Part shown: piece by piece, positions 42,360 through 54,504 of the stretch
Layout: each line of letters starts with the position of its first letter
Numbering within the stretch: the first letter of the stretch is position 1
Origin: Dipteris shenzhenensis
Taxonomy: Eukaryota; Polypodiophyta; Polypodiopsida; Gleicheniales
Reading direction: 5' to 3' (one strand)
Assembly: GCA_047967505.1 (NCBI GenBank)
Contig: CM106538.1
Length of the DNA stretch: 64,000 bases
Notes under the pieces: model-generated
Told to the model about the DNA's origin: nothing
What the model saw: only the letters and a program-made list of their open reading frames with translations
Database searches by the model: none
Program-made: the position numbers and the translations under genes

Positions 42360-43231
42360 TAGTGAGAAGAATAGAGGCTATTAGCAAGAAGACTAGAGGT
42401 CACTTTGTTAAGTGAGTCACTAACAATCGGATCTGCTTCCTCTATGCCCTCCTTGCAGGTGTCATGTAGCTCTAGTTCCTCTTCTATTTTGGTCTCTACC
42501 TTCGTCAAAATCTATAGTAGGGGCTAAGTCCTGGTTGGGGAGAGCAATGAACTCTATATCCTGATATTTGTCATCTTTCAAACGAGCATGTTTAGTAGAC
42601 AATTGTGTAGACTGGCCTTGCTCTATTTCAACTATTTCCTAGGCTCTATTGGTAGCTCTAAAATTTTCATGTCACCATCCAATGGCATCTGATTCTGTTT
42701 AGCATTCTGAGCTACAACTCTAAGGGCTTCCAATTCCTGGGCCATTTTCTCATAGGCATAGGCAATAGAGGCAAATGCCTCAGATGGTCGCTGTGCAATG
42801 ACAAACAAGTAGTTCTTAAGATTTGACCATACTTCCTAAGATGCTTGGACTAGCTGCATCTTCATTTCTGTCAGATGAGAGGAGTTTAAGAAAATACCAT
42901 CAACCTCCTCTGCCATTTCCTTGAGTTTCTGGTCAACTCCTTCTAAAGCATTAATTCATTCTTTGAGTAACAGATTTTCAATGTTTAAATCAAAATGGGC
43001 ACCACAATTCCATCCAACTGTAGTAAAAACTCTACCTTCATTTGCTCCAACCAATTCGTGACAGTAGGTAAGCATTCTTTCTGGACTCACACCTATGCAG
43101 TGAGCTTGGAAACGTTTTTCTCCTACATGGTTCTATACTGTGTATATTCTCTTTTGACCTCCTCAAGCTCTAACTGTGTAGCATGTAGTTTCTTTTGCAG
43201 GTTGGCCTACTTCAGCATTTCCACATAGCAC
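42360..43231 (-). pseudogene. Decayed coiled-coil protein frame
   Basis: From 43231 down the minus strand reads NLQKKLHATQLELEEVKREY, VTNWLEQMKVEFLLQLDG, then (after a frame change near 42970-42985) ALEGVDQKLKEMAEEVDGIF, NYLFVIAQRPSEAFASIAYA, YEKMAQELEALRVVAQNAKQ and ILELPIEPRK. After another shift come KYQDIEFIALPNQDLAP and, in a further frame, TKVETKIEEELELHDTCKEG. The heptad-like Leu/Glu/Lys spacing indicates coiled coils. Eight in-frame nonsense codons, six of them TAG, interrupt it. The family was not recognised. It could be a gag-like protein of an uncharacterised element or a host gene relic. Confidence 0.6.
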
Positions 43232-45611
43232 ACAATGCCACCTCATTCTATGTTACACAAGCACATTTGCACTTCATCGTTATTACCACTTCATCATTTT
43301 GATCTTCATCATTGGAACCACATCTTCATTTCTTGAATCCTCTTTATTGATGGCAGTTTGGTAGTGTCTTGCATCCAAACCAACAACTATAAACAGCAAG
43401 AAAAAGAAAATATTTTGTTGCATTTTCTTACCTTGACATGTAGTCTAGGTTAGACTAGTGCATATTTAGAGAAGATTAAAATTCAGAAAGCTAAGTAATA
43501 CCTTGCCCAAAAAAACTTGATTAGTTCTTAACAATGCCTATCCCCAAGCAAAGACCCATGCAAATATGGTTTGGGAAATCCATAAAAGTCTTATAAACTT
43601 GAGTGAATCTTATAGATCTAGCAAATCTTTAAAATCTAGGAAATCCAAGCAATTAGTCCAAAGCATGTAGATTCGAGTGAATTTGGACAGGTCCTATAAA
43701 TTTGAGACAAATCTTATAGATCTGGGAAAATCCAAAAAATTCAAGCTATTTTTTGGAGCAAATCCAAAAAAATTTGTATGGGAAATACAAATCTAAGATG
43801 ATTTATAGACCCAAGCTAATCCAAATAGCTTTTGGTAGAGATAAGGTGGTAGTGTTGAGGTGTCACCTATTGAAGTTGACCTTATTTGTGATGCTATGTT
43901 AGATTGGCGGTCACATCTCCTGTGTGGATGTTGGTTGTTGTGGAGAGTCTAAGGCTTGTGTGGATAAAACTCTATTTGTGAATGGAGTTGTTAAAGGCTG
44001 TGGATGGAAAAATTAGGGTGAGGAGACAAAGAAGAAGAAAGTTGATGAAGGTGACTTGTGTAAGAGAATCGTGCACTCCCTCGACTTGCAGCTCTAAACA
44101 CTAGTATCGACTGTTGCTTCTCACAGTTTGGATCGATAGCTGCTAAGGAGCTATCTAAAAGACTAGATAGAACCCGGGCCCCTAGGTGTAGAGCAACTCA
44201 AAGGTCTACCTATGATGAAAATATATAGACCAATACAATACTAACACATAGCAGACTACAAAACAGTTGGAGTGAGCAAGCCCTAGCATGACATAGTATA
44301 ATCAGCCTAGAAGCCTCAAGGCTCCAATGAAAGCAAAAAATATGGACTTCTAGGTGGCCAAAGATCTATAAAGCTACTTGGTCCTTGGTAGGAGGTAGGA
44401 GCAGTGAGTGCCCACAGGGTTGGCTGAGTCACTAGGAGCAAGCTCTTGGAGTAGGAGTACATGAGTCAAGGAATGAGTGTAGGCGAGGAAGGTGCGAGCT
44501 CTAAGAATATGTTGATATATACACTCGTGGGCTTGGTTTGGTAGGCTATTGTGCTGCTTATAGCAAAATTTTGTTCTCTCTTTGATTTTTGTAGCTCTAT
44601 AGTTGATGTATGTAAGTGATAATATAAATCTCATTTCTCTTACTAAAAAAAGGTCCCCTTGTACCACCCAAGTAATTGGAAGATACCACTTGAGTACAAT
44701 AGCAAAGTAGTGGATTTCTGGATGAGAATAGACACAAGCTTGGAACAATTGAACGAGTAAAATTTGACAAGAATTCCCCTTGTGATTACTTTGGCAATGG
44801 ATGGCTAATAATAAATGATGAAAGACACAATAGATGGAGACAATTGTGTCCTTAGCATGTAAGAGAAACAAAGGTAGATAGAAGCAAGAGTAAGGATTGG
44901 TAATTATTAAGAGAGAGTGAGAGAGAATATTGGGAGTGAGATAGTAATAGTAGTGAGAATGAGAGAAGAGGCTAGAGCCACATGCTAGTGAACATTGGGC
45001 TTAGGATTGCATTGTGGTTGAATTTTGATAGGGAGAAAAGAAGGGGGGGGGACTTTGTAGGGACCTTGTAATGGAGTCTTTATAACATGAATGTATAGTA
45101 ATGGCATGCATGATGCAAATATAATGATTTTGTTCCATTGCCAATTTATGTGATGCATTGAGTTGTTGTGTAAGCAAGTTTGATGGGTTTTGTACCACCT
45201 CCCCACACATCGAGAAACTCAAAACCTTTATTGACTAGAAAAACAATTAATTGGTGATGAAGGTATAGATGACACAAACAACAAAAGAAAGCTCTAGATG
45301 TTTGTGTTTGTTGGCTTTAGTGAGTGCCTCATCTTCCATTCCTTGTTCACTTGAATTTTGCATATACTTCTTCCTTGCCTATAGACCATTGCTCTTGTTG
45401 ATCCAAGTTACCAAGTGCTTCCATCAAGGTGGTGGCTTGGTCTTGATGGATAATGCTAATCTTGATACCATCCCTATTGGGTCTCACCTATTTTTTCCAT
45501 TAATTTGCTAATATATACTTCGGGCCACCTATGTATTCCCTTAATCTAAATAATAAATGGAAAAAAATTACATTAAGAGATAAATTGAAGGAAAAGTTAA
45601 ACTTTAAAGTT
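43232..45611. other. No gene recognised
   Basis: A degenerate tandem pattern of CTTATAGATCTnG and AAATCCAA words occupies 43590-43830. The rest, including the 165-codon minus-strand frame at 44374-44871, has no recognisable domain. Confidence 0.5.
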
Positions 45612-45631
45612 ATACACACACACATAGAGAA

Positions 45632-45663
<32 letters not shown>

Positions 45664-45846
45664 GTATATAAATATGTATATATATACATATGTATATATA
45701 TGTATATATATATATATATATGTATGTATATATATACATATGTATATATATGTTTATATATATATATATGTATGTATATATATACATATGTATATATATG
45801 TCTATATATATATATATGTATGTATGTATATATATATATATATATC
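45612..45846. repeat. Compound CA and TATATATG/TACATA microsatellite
   Basis: A (CA)n head followed by about 190 bp of ATATGTATATATATACAT-type units with a higher-order period of about 60 bp. Frames of Tyr/Ile through it are artefacts. Confidence 0.95.
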
Positions 45847-46290
45847 TTTAACCTATTAACCACGAACACCCAAAAAAAAAGAGGGGACACGTGGCAGCTT
45901 GGAGGAGAAGAGCCTACCACACATCACAAAAAAGGAGCTCTTGGATAGAGGCTTGGAGGGGGGAGAAGGTGGAAATACAAGATGTAGGCTTTGGGGAGGA
46001 GGTGGAAAGACAAGAAGCAGCTTTAGGGGTGAGGAGGAGATAGAAGGTCAATGGAATGGAGGAGATGGAAGGTCAAGTTCGAGAGGAAGGAGGAGATTGA
46101 AGGTTAATGGAATGAAAGGAGGAGATGGAAGGTCTCAGAGCCATGGGTTAAGAAGTAGCCAAAATTTCAAATTCAATCCAAGTATGCAAGGTGAATTGAT
46201 TAGCAATTTAAGAATCAAAGATCCACCTTCAGATGGGGAGTTGTTGAGGATGGTCATGCATATTTGCCTGTGCAGAGCACGAGTTTAGTA
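45847..46290 (+). repeat. Purine-rich segment with GGAGATGGAAGGTCAA repeats
   Basis: GGAGGAGATGGAAGGTC-type units recur at about 46024, 46061, 46089 and 46117. The Gly/Arg/Ser-rich 129-codon plus-strand frame across it follows from the repeat and is not supported as a gene. Confidence 0.6.
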
Positions 46291-46291
46291 C

Positions 46292-46293
46292 TT

Positions 46294-46350
<57 letters not shown>

Positions 46351-46353
46351 CAC

Positions 46354-46388
<35 letters not shown>

Positions 46389-46389
46389 C

Positions 46390-46420
<31 letters not shown>

Positions 46421-46553
46421 TACACACACACACACACACACGCTCGAACACACACGCACACACACATGCACCCATGCACGCATGCACTCATGCACACACC
46501 GGTGCACACATGCACATGCATGCACGTGTGCACACACACACACACATACACAC
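46292..46553. repeat. Long (CA)n/(ATACAT)n/(CATG)n microsatellite
   Basis: About 260 bp in which CA runs alternate with ATACAT and TGCA(C/T) units. It lies at the 3' side of the minus-strand SINE, where SINE tails often turn into simple repeats. Confidence 0.95.
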
Positions 46554-46705
46554 AATTAAAATTGATTTTGAGGTAAAAAGGTGGAGTACCCTAATGAAGC
46601 TAAAATAAAAGGGATAGATTCAAATTTTCATGCAAAGAGGGGACTTGAACTCAAGACATCTCTTATCCACTCACTAGGTCTTATGATAAGGCTATATGAA
46701 GATGT
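46553..46705 (-). mobile_element. tRNA-derived SINE, copy B
   Basis: The minus strand carries an A-box-like ACCTAGTGAGTGG (plus 46668-46679) and a B box GAGTTCAAGTCC (plus 46641-46652) at tRNA-like spacing. CCCTCTTTGCATGAAAATTTG and a body shared with copy A at 1560-1757 come next. It cannot be a tRNA gene: no full cloverleaf or acceptor stem is formed. The element ends in the CA/TG microsatellite. Confidence 0.58.
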
Positions 46706-47324
46706 TGTAAAAGAGTTATAGTACAAGAGTTTTAAATTCTTACCCTTCTAATTAAGTAGGGGGTCTCCCCTCATATATAGAGATATGTCTTCATTAATCA
46801 CTCTCCTATTTACCCCTTCCCTTGCCTTTCCACCCTCCCCTCCTTCCTTTTCCACTAAATTAATGCACTTTTTTAATATTCATCAACTAGGGGAACCTAC
46901 TAGGCTTGTAGTGTTCTTTGCTTAAAGCCATCCCAATATTATGCTACATGTAGTGCTTTTGTTTCGTTATTACATGGGCTCTCTACTCTCTTGGAGTATC
47001 TTTTAGTTTTGTCATGCATTCACTATTTAGTTTGCTCTACATATGTACTAAGACAAACTCAACCCCCTACTCCACACAGAAGAGTCCCACCATCATCATT
47101 CAATATTAAGGCCTGCTTCTCTGCTAGTGTATCAATGGATCCATCAATCTAGTAGAGGGCCTTGATACTTTAGAGGAAAAACTTATGGCAGAGGCCTTGA
47201 TAAATGACCTTGAGTGAAGCTATTTGGAATTCTTTTGATGGGCAAAATTATTTGTATTATTGGGAGATTACTTAATTATTTCAAATGTCATTGAGGTGAA
47301 TGTTTAGGTTCAACACAATTTATG
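46706..47324. other. Intergenic, no gene recognised
   Basis: No coding or repeat structure recognised. Confidence 0.5.
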
Positions 47325-47755
47325 AGCTAGATTAGAAACAAGAGTGCACAAATGTATGTGGCACTACCTCCTAGTATATCCAATACCTCATAGCCATACT
47401 TAGAGCTTCTGTTTTAATTTAGCTTGACATAACCATTCACCTAAGTAGCCTTGTTTCATTTATGAAAATTACACGTTGAATATACCTTATGTATATCGAG
47501 CACCTCCTAATTTAGGGCCTATGGTTTGATTTATCTTAACATGCCCATTCACCTAAGCAACCTTGTTTAAAATATAAATTACACATTTTATGAGCTAGAT
47601 TAGAAACAAGAGACCACAAGTGCATGTGGGAAATTATATTGCGAAGCATACATACCTTATGTATATCGAGCACCTCGTAGTATTATTTAGAGCTTATGTT
47701 TAATTTATCTTGACATAATTATCCACCTAAGAGATGTAAGCAACCTTGTTCAAAC
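47325..47755 (+). repeat. Degenerate tandem repeat, three units of about 130-170 bp
   Basis: Each unit contains GAGCTAGATTAGAAACAAGA and/or TATATCGAGCACCTC, then TTTAATTTATCTTGACATAA, TTCACCTAAG and ACCTTGTT. Units lie near 47325-47455, 47490-47575 and 47588-47755, with diverged spacing. Confidence 0.7.
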
Positions 47756-48638
47756 AATAAAAATCAGATCCGCTTCGACATTCGTCCACAATCTTCAACT
47801 TTGCCACTCCATTCACCAATGAACAATGCTGGAGGGGGGCTACTGTGGCACTGACATTTAAGAACACACGGTTTAGCTTGGGGACAGTGGTTGAAAATTA
47901 TGTCAAAGCTGAACTATTGGAAAACTGTGCAACTCTAACCAATTGTGCAGAGTGGTCTCCCACCATTGTTGTGATGCTGCCTTGAATATAAAAGTGGCCA
48001 ATGCTTTAGAAAGAGGGTGGCAAACGCCCCTATTGTGGGTGCTTAGGTGTGTGAATTCCTTTGATAAATTTCACAAAAGAGGATTCAACTCTCTCTTATA
48101 GCACTCCTTAGAGCTATAGCACTCCTTTGAGGAGATAATGCATGGCTCATGTTATCATCAAAAAAATTTGCGTTTTGGAAAATGGCTAATATGAGCGAGC
48201 AACCATAGCATTTTGGGACTTCCTCTAGTGATATACTTATCAAAATAGTCACGCTTTAGAAAGTGACAACATTCGATTAAATGCGCTTAGGCAGTGACTA
48301 ATACAAAATATAACGCGTTATTTATGGAAATCCAAACCGCCCTTCACAAGAAAGGAGACGGAAATTTTCTCTTCTTGGACTATTGTTGCTCGTGAATGCT
48401 TCCGAAGCTCCGCAATTGACCTCCCTTTCAGCTGCAATGCGCCCCAGGTTAGCCTTTCGAATGACGTTCTATTTCTCAATTACAACGCACGCACGTTCAC
48501 AAGGCGTCTGCAAATCGGCCAAACCGTCCTGATTCTATTCAGCTCAGTAATTGTGGCAGATCCTACAGCGACTTATCGGTCGAAACTTCAGAATCCGTCC
48601 CCTACGGAGAGAGCTCTTCCTTTACGCAGCCGGCAGAG
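47756..48638. other. Intergenic grading into a probable promoter and 5' leader
   Basis: From about 48320 the GC content rises and the sequence loses its simple repeats up to the ATG at 48639, as expected of a promoter and leader. No TATA box can be named with confidence. Confidence 0.4.
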
Positions 48639-48955
48639 ATGGATAAGAGAATGAGTGAAAGCGCTGATTCTCATTTCAGAGACGGGGAAAATTCAAAGTG
48701 CTTGGAGAATCGTGCTAGTACCCAAGACTTAGAAAGCAGCAGGGAGGCGAGGCTAGGATTGTGGGGTAGATCGTGCTTGTTCTTGAACGAAAGCATGGAA
48801 TGGCTGCTAGAATGGAACAGCAAGCATAACGGGAAGAACGTGAAAGGTAGCCCACATCTGCTCCGAACGTACCACAACGCATTCCTCTATGGAGAGACAC
48901 CATTGACTGGAAGATTGAAAACTGCAATTCGCACAGGAAAAATTGGATATGTCTG
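48639..48955 (+). CDS. Probable first exon of an unknown nuclear gene
   Basis: The frame opens at an ATG in good context (CAGAG-ATG-G) and encodes about 106 residues with ordinary protein composition: a polar Ser/Glu-rich head, then GLWGRSCLFLNESMEWLLEW, KNVKGSPHLLRTYHNAFLYG and TPLTGRLKTAIRTGKIGYVW. It reaches CTG|GTATGT at 48956 and a second GTATGT at 48963, both acceptable splice donors. Beyond them the frame stops at 48995. GC content and lack of lesions distinguish it from the surrounding debris. I do not recognise the family. The next exons would lie to the right; the copia fragment at 49.7-51.4 kb would then be within an intron. Confidence 0.5.
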
Positions 48956-49714
48956 GTATGTGGTATGTACTTCTTCCACCCATTTTGAACTCTAAAAATA
49001 TTGAAACCTGCAAACAAATCACTTTGAACACCTGCTTTTATTCAATTCAGCCACACATGTTTTAAAAACAAAATCAAACATGATAGTTTATAACGTGTAA
49101 CATAAGCAAACACCAGCTAATGGGGGAGGAAGAGACTATGGTGACCATATCAATGTCTCTTGGAGGTTGTACATGACCTATGGGATAGAAAGAGGGTTAT
49201 AATGACAAAATGTAGCATACCATGTGAGAGCTAACCTAGTGGTGGTTGGTAGTGCGATATCATGTGCTCACTCAAGAATTATTTCCTAAATTCCAGGACC
49301 TAATCGATGAACATGCCCATGGCATTATGATGGCCTAGTTGTGAGAGGAAATGAGCAATGGTCTCGTGCCCCTACAAGTTGTAACAACATGCTATCTCAA
49401 ACAAAGGGGTATGTTGCACATGTAGGAGGGACTATTGCTTGATCTATATAGCTAGTGGGAGATGATCATGCCCTCTATGTGCTAGCATCCCATCTAGAGG
49501 GCTTACATTGTTATTTGTGTGTGTTTGAGTATTGGCTCAAAGCAAGTATGTTCATGTGTGAAGATTCCACTCAACAAAGAAGGCGGATTCGTATGATGGG
49601 TTTATATGTTGTATATAATACTAGGATTTTTTTATAATGGCTCCCATAACTCCAAGAACTTATGCTACAGACAAACTTCTGAAGCATCCTTCCCACTCTG
49701 ACAAAGATTTATAC
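48956..49714. other. No gene recognised; possible intron
   Basis: AT-rich after the candidate donors. No coding signal until the copia remnant. Confidence 0.4.
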
Positions 49715-51420
49715 AGTTGCTTAAACACAAGAACATGGTCAATGGAATCCCATTTATCAAAGAGGGAGAATCGTGTGAAGGATGTCCTTATGAGAAACAA
49801 TTCATAGATTCTTTTCCAAAGGGTCACACCACAAGAGCCAAGAGACCATTAAAAGTGGTACATAGTGACATTGCAAATTATGTGAATACAATATCATCAT
49901 CACTTAAATCTAGCAATTACTTTGTCACATTTATCGATAACTACACTGAAAAAGTATTTGTCTACTTCATGATGCAAAGGTCTTAACTTCTTCAAATGTT
50001 TAAAGAATCTAAGGTGATGGTAGAAACTTAGTCTGGTTGTTGAATCAAATGCCTTTGATGCAAAAATAGATAGAGTATGTCTCCAAAGCATTTACTAGCT
50101 TTTGCAAATAGTAGGAAACGTGCACAAAGTTTTCCTTTTAGTGGAAAGAAAGAGCCAAACCTTTGATAAGTGTGCAAGGAGCATGATGCAAACTAAGGAC
50201 ACATCTGACAAGTATATGCTAAGAGCAGTTTGCACAATTGGCTCCCCATTAATGCTTTATGTGATATGACACTAAAGGAAGCATGGAGTGGACATATCTC
50301 AATGTATTTGGATCAACTTCTTACGGTCATGTGTCAAAGGACAAGAGCAAGTTTAATTCCCAAGAGTAAAGATTACATCATGCTTGGGTTACAAAGGAAT
50401 ATAAAGATTATAAGCCATAACATCCTATAACTCACAAAATGTTTGCTCTCTATGATGTGATGTTTGATGAGAAAGTATACCAAGCTACTTTCGATCATTG
50501 TCATGAGGAATCAAATGGAAGAGTAGACAAACAAATACATGACAATGTCATAGATGTAGATTTGCAAACATCCATAGAACATGGTATATCTGATAAGGAG
50601 CTATTAATGAAATTGGAAAGCATGCCCTAAGCATTTGCAAATTCTCAACCAAAGAGCATATCTCATGTACAACATGACCAAGAACCCACCATCATCCAGG
50701 AAAATCCCAAAGAGGCAAAGAAATTTGTGGATGAGGCAGAGACATTGCCAAGGACATGAAGCCTAGAAGATTGCAAGCAACCTTTCGGTGTTTTGTGGCA
50801 CAAGTGAAAGAACCTATTCACTTCCTAGGGGCAAAAGATCCTAAGGAATGTTTTGTGCTATGGAATAAGAATTTAATGGGATTTAAACTAATGAGGCTTG
50901 GTAGTTGGTGAACCACCCAAGGGAAATAATGTCATTGGTTGCAAATGGGTGTACAAGGTCAAGCACAAAGCTGATTGGAGTCTAGAAAAATATATATGAT
51001 AACATTGGCAACAAACTGATATGCTTAGTAGGAGGGAATTGAGTATAAGGAGACTTTTACACCCATCACAAGATATGTAATTACACATGCATCGAATGAA
51101 TGTCAAGTCTGCATTCCTTAATGGAGAGCTTCAGTAAGAGGAATATATGTGGCAATTGAAAGGATTTATTTAAATGCTCTATCTGGATGACCCTCATTGT
51201 GGGAAGCTCATCAAGGAGGTCAAGGTTAACCTTTGCAAATAGCTTGGAAATGCATGATTTGGGCTTCTTGGTGTTGATATAAAACAAATGGAGAAAGGCA
51301 TTTCTCTGAGTGAAACAAGGTATGTTGGCTCTATTTTGAAGCGGTTCAAAATGTTGGATGTCATACCTCTCGACTACACATATTGAGACTAGGCCCAATG
51401 TGTAAAAGCTAAAAAGTGAT
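49715..51420 (+). mobile_element. Third Ty1/copia remnant, heavily decayed pol
   Basis: Pieces of copia pol in correct order but in many frames. Integrase N-terminal part at 49717-49986 (HKNMVNGIPFIKEGESC, EGCPYEKQFIDSFPKG, RPLKVVHSDIANY, YFVTFIDNYTEKVFVYFM). The part after the catalytic Glu at 50230-50630 (NWLPINALCDMTLKEAWSG, FALYDVMFDEKVYQ). RT pieces at 50890-51170 (VGEPPKGNNVIGCKWVYKVK, NVKSAFLNGELQ, YMWQLKGFI) and a connection piece at 51270-51370 (LGVDIKQMEKGISLSETRYV). The YVDD block, RNase H and LTRs are not seen. Confidence 0.8.
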
Positions 51421-51640
51421 CATTGGTAAGCTCATGTATTTGATGACATTATTCCCCAGTGCAACAGTAAAGTTCTTTATATACCTAATATTAGTAAGCT
51501 GATCTATTTGATGACATCATTTCTTATGCAGTATTAGAGTTCTCCATTTTGTGACATCATTTCCTAGCAGTATTAGATTACCCTATATACTTAATCACCT
51601 ACTCCATGTATACAACATATACACATATGTCTCGCCACAT
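51421..51640 (+). repeat. Degenerate repeats of TTTGATGACATCATTTC units
   Basis: TTTGATGACATTATTCCCC, TTTGATGACATCATTTCTT and TTTTGTGACATCATTTCCT occur near 51437, 51507 and 51549 with similar following sequence (CAGTATTAGA). Confidence 0.65.
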
Positions 51641-51826
51641 GTACATGGATGATGACCATACCAATGAACCATACTTAACAATGTAGACTCTTTTTCCATA
51701 TTGTGCATATGGGAACTACAATCACATGTGTATATGGATGATGACCTTCCCTATGAACCATACTTAACAATGTAGACTCTTTTTCCATATAGTGTATATG
51801 GGAACTACAATCACACAAGAAGTAGT
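51640..51826 (+). repeat. 89-bp tandem duplication
   Basis: TGGATGATGACC...TATGGGAACTACAATCACA starts at 51646 and again at 51735 with few differences. Confidence 0.88.
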
Positions 51827-52403
51827 ATATTTTCACTACTATTATGGAGGCCAAATGGGAAATGTTGTGCAAAGCTTTGATTCTGGTTGTTAGCACCACA
51901 ACATATATATGTTGCTAACACTAAGAACTGATTCACAAAAAGCATATTGATAAATGCACTTTAGAGAAGCACACACAAAGGAAATTGATTTGGCAAGGAG
52001 GTCAATTCATGTCATCATAATGCGTGTAATTTTGGAGAAAGTTAAGTGGGGAGCTTCCCATGGAATATTTTAGCATTACACTATGTAATTACCATGTAGC
52101 ATGGGAGCTAAGACATGAGAGTAGTTCTTTGGATGGAGGTGGATGGTAAATGGATCCAAGGCCGAGGATGCTCAAAATGGTGGGCGACTTAAGGGAGGTA
52201 CCTTTGGTGGGCTCCAAACTCGCATTTTTGACAAATAGGAGGGGTATTGAAGAGCGAGAAGGTGCCTTTAGTTGTGGACCATTGATATTGGGTAGATCTA
52301 TGGTGGAGATGGATTATACAATTGAAGAGTGGAGATGGATGCACATCTTGGAGGATGGAGATGCATTTATACAATTGGATGGCTATGATTGAAGGGCATA
52401 ATC
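51827..52403. other. No gene recognised
   Basis: Only short frames, none with a recognisable domain. Confidence 0.5.
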
Positions 52404-52640
52404 AATGGCTCAAATTGAAGTGCCTTTTTGGTGCAACTCTCCCCTTGGATATCCTTTAAATCAAATGGATGGCCCGTATTAAAGCGCCTTTTTGGTGTAC
52501 CTCCTCCCTTGGATCTCTTTCAAATCAATGGCTACAATTGAAGCGCACTTTGCTTTCATGTCCTCCCTTGGATCTCCTATAAATCAATGGCTAAGATTGC
52601 AGTGCTTCCTTCTTTTATCTCCTCCCTTGGGTCTATTGCT
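52404..52640 (+). repeat. Tandem repeat, four units of about 60 bp
   Basis: Units start with AATGG at 52404, 52464, 52527 and 52586. Each contains ATTGAAGYGC and CCTCCCTTGGATCTC followed by AAATC. Divergence between units is about 20-25 percent. Confidence 0.82.
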
Positions 52641-53339
52641 TAGTCAAGGGCTTATATTTGATCCCTCTAATCCTTTGATAGTATCTCTTAGATCTGCCCC
52701 TTGATCTAATGATTGGCTGGGACTGCTCTACCACAAATTTGAATATGAACCTTGGATTAGAGATCAGATCAATGGCTAGGAGTGAGGATCATGGGTCTAA
52801 ACCATGGGTGAGAGGTCTCCCTACCCATGAATGCTCAACATGGCCTTTTGTACACCTCAACATACCATTGCCTCACATGAAGGAGCACTCTCATTGGTAC
52901 ACCTCAAATCTCTATCTCGTCCCTTGAAACTAGGAAACACTAATCGGAGGCCCTTTTGAGACCGCATTTCTCCCCTAATGGCACAGTGCGGGCATCTCAA
53001 TTTCTATGGTGTGCAATATGATCGCCTTGTAGAAAAAAGCAGATAAGATGGGGATCATGTTAATACAAGAGGGGCTAAAATTGGGGTCGGTAGAAGGCAC
53101 GGTGATGATGAACACGTGAAAAGAAATGAGGCTGCTAGATGAGCAGTGGGTTAGATGAGCAAGGGAGCAGATGAGTGGATGACAGTTGGACGTGGGGAGC
53201 ATGGAGCAAAGTAGCCAAATAGTAGAGCTGAGATGTGGACAAGTGGATGAGAGCTAGAAGTGGGGAGCATGGTGCAAAGTAGCCAAATAGCATTCTTCGT
53301 GTTCAGGGCCATGGTTAAAATAGTAATAGTGGCACTCTA
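52641..53339. other. No gene recognised
   Basis: A roughly 75-bp segment with GATGAG, GGAGCATGGAGCAAAGTAGCCAAATAG is duplicated near 53160-53290. Confidence 0.5.
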
Positions 53340-54125
53340 CTTAATCATCCAAGTAATAATGAGCCACCTTCAATTAATCAAAATTCAAGCTGCCAAATAA
53401 TCCCTCATGGGCCACCGTGGTGACTAGAAGATTAATTGCACGTATGCAAGCCTGGTGGTGCCGTCCAAATAATCATGAGCCATCTTCAATTAATCAAAAT
53501 TTGAGTCACCAATTAATCACATGCTTGGCTACATAGTGATGTATTTTGCAACCTTTAGAGGCCACCTTTGCCATCCAAACCTTCATCAGAAGGCCTAGAG
53601 AATATCGAGCTTTAAAATAAGGTCACCATTTTGAATAAAATTCTAACATTTAGAAGGCTAGAGTAAAATTTAGACCGGCATGCAAGCCCGTCCAATTATA
53701 GAATCATGAGCCGCTATTTAATCACATGCCACCATAGTGACTAGTGATTAGTTACACTAAAAATAATTTACAAAATATCACTTCTCCATGGAGACATAAA
53801 ATTGCATGCAAGCCCTTCCAAATACTCATGAAAGAGCTGCCATACCAGTGACTGGTAATTAACTAGTAATCAATCGCATGCAAGCCTGGTGGTACCGTCT
53901 AAATAATCATGAACCACATTCAATTAATCAAACTTTGAGGCACCAATTAATCACATGCTACCCATCCAGATAATCATGACGGAGCCACCATGCCTGGCAT
54001 CATGGGCCACCATGGTGGTGACTGGTAATTAACTACACTCTACTTAATCACATGCAAGCCCGGTGGTGCCATCCAAATAATCATGAGCCACATGTTATTA
54101 ATCAAAATTCAAGCCACCAATTTTG
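53340..54125 (+). repeat. Satellite-like interspersed repeat, at least four units
   Basis: Units of GGTGGTGCCRTCCAAATAATC, ATGAGCCA, TTCAATTAATCAAAATT and CACCAATTAATCACATGC recur near 53345, 53460, 53885 and 54060, with shorter relics near 53690 and 53965. The spacing is irregular and there is no coding content. Confidence 0.75.
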
Positions 54126-54504
54126 TGTATGGAAAATACTTATGGCTAGCCTTTGATGCTTGCGGCAAAGTTGTCTTACCAGTATGGAGGAGAACTGTTA
54201 TGTCTTAGAGAACCCATTGTGGTGACTGCTAAATAGGCCTCACCCAACCACCATGGTGACCCTCACTTGAGCCAACCACGTTGTCCCTTACTCTAATAAA
54301 GCCTCTACTATTCCATTTCATTCACCATTTTTTACTCATTTCGTTGTTTCATCTAGACCTTACTCCACCATTTTTGGCTTCCTTGATCGTTCCTCCTTTT
54401 GACCTTTCTCCCTTGCACTCTTCCTATAACTTTTATCTCCTCTCACAATGGATTCCCCTGGATACATCAAGCTCCAAAATGTGTCATCCTGATCCTCCAT
54501 GTCT
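54126..54504. other. No gene recognised
   Basis: Pyrimidine-rich sequence. The frame at 54281-54754 has biased composition and overlaps a tandem repeat, so it is not called as a gene. Confidence 0.5.

Noticed and set aside
45899-46288. A 129-codon Gly/Arg-rich protein
   Set aside because: The frame is created by GGAGATGGAAGG repeats next to microsatellites and has no start context or domain.
46636-46690. A tRNA gene
   Set aside because: A and B boxes are recognisable, but there is no acceptor stem or anticodon arm, and the surroundings match a SINE body.
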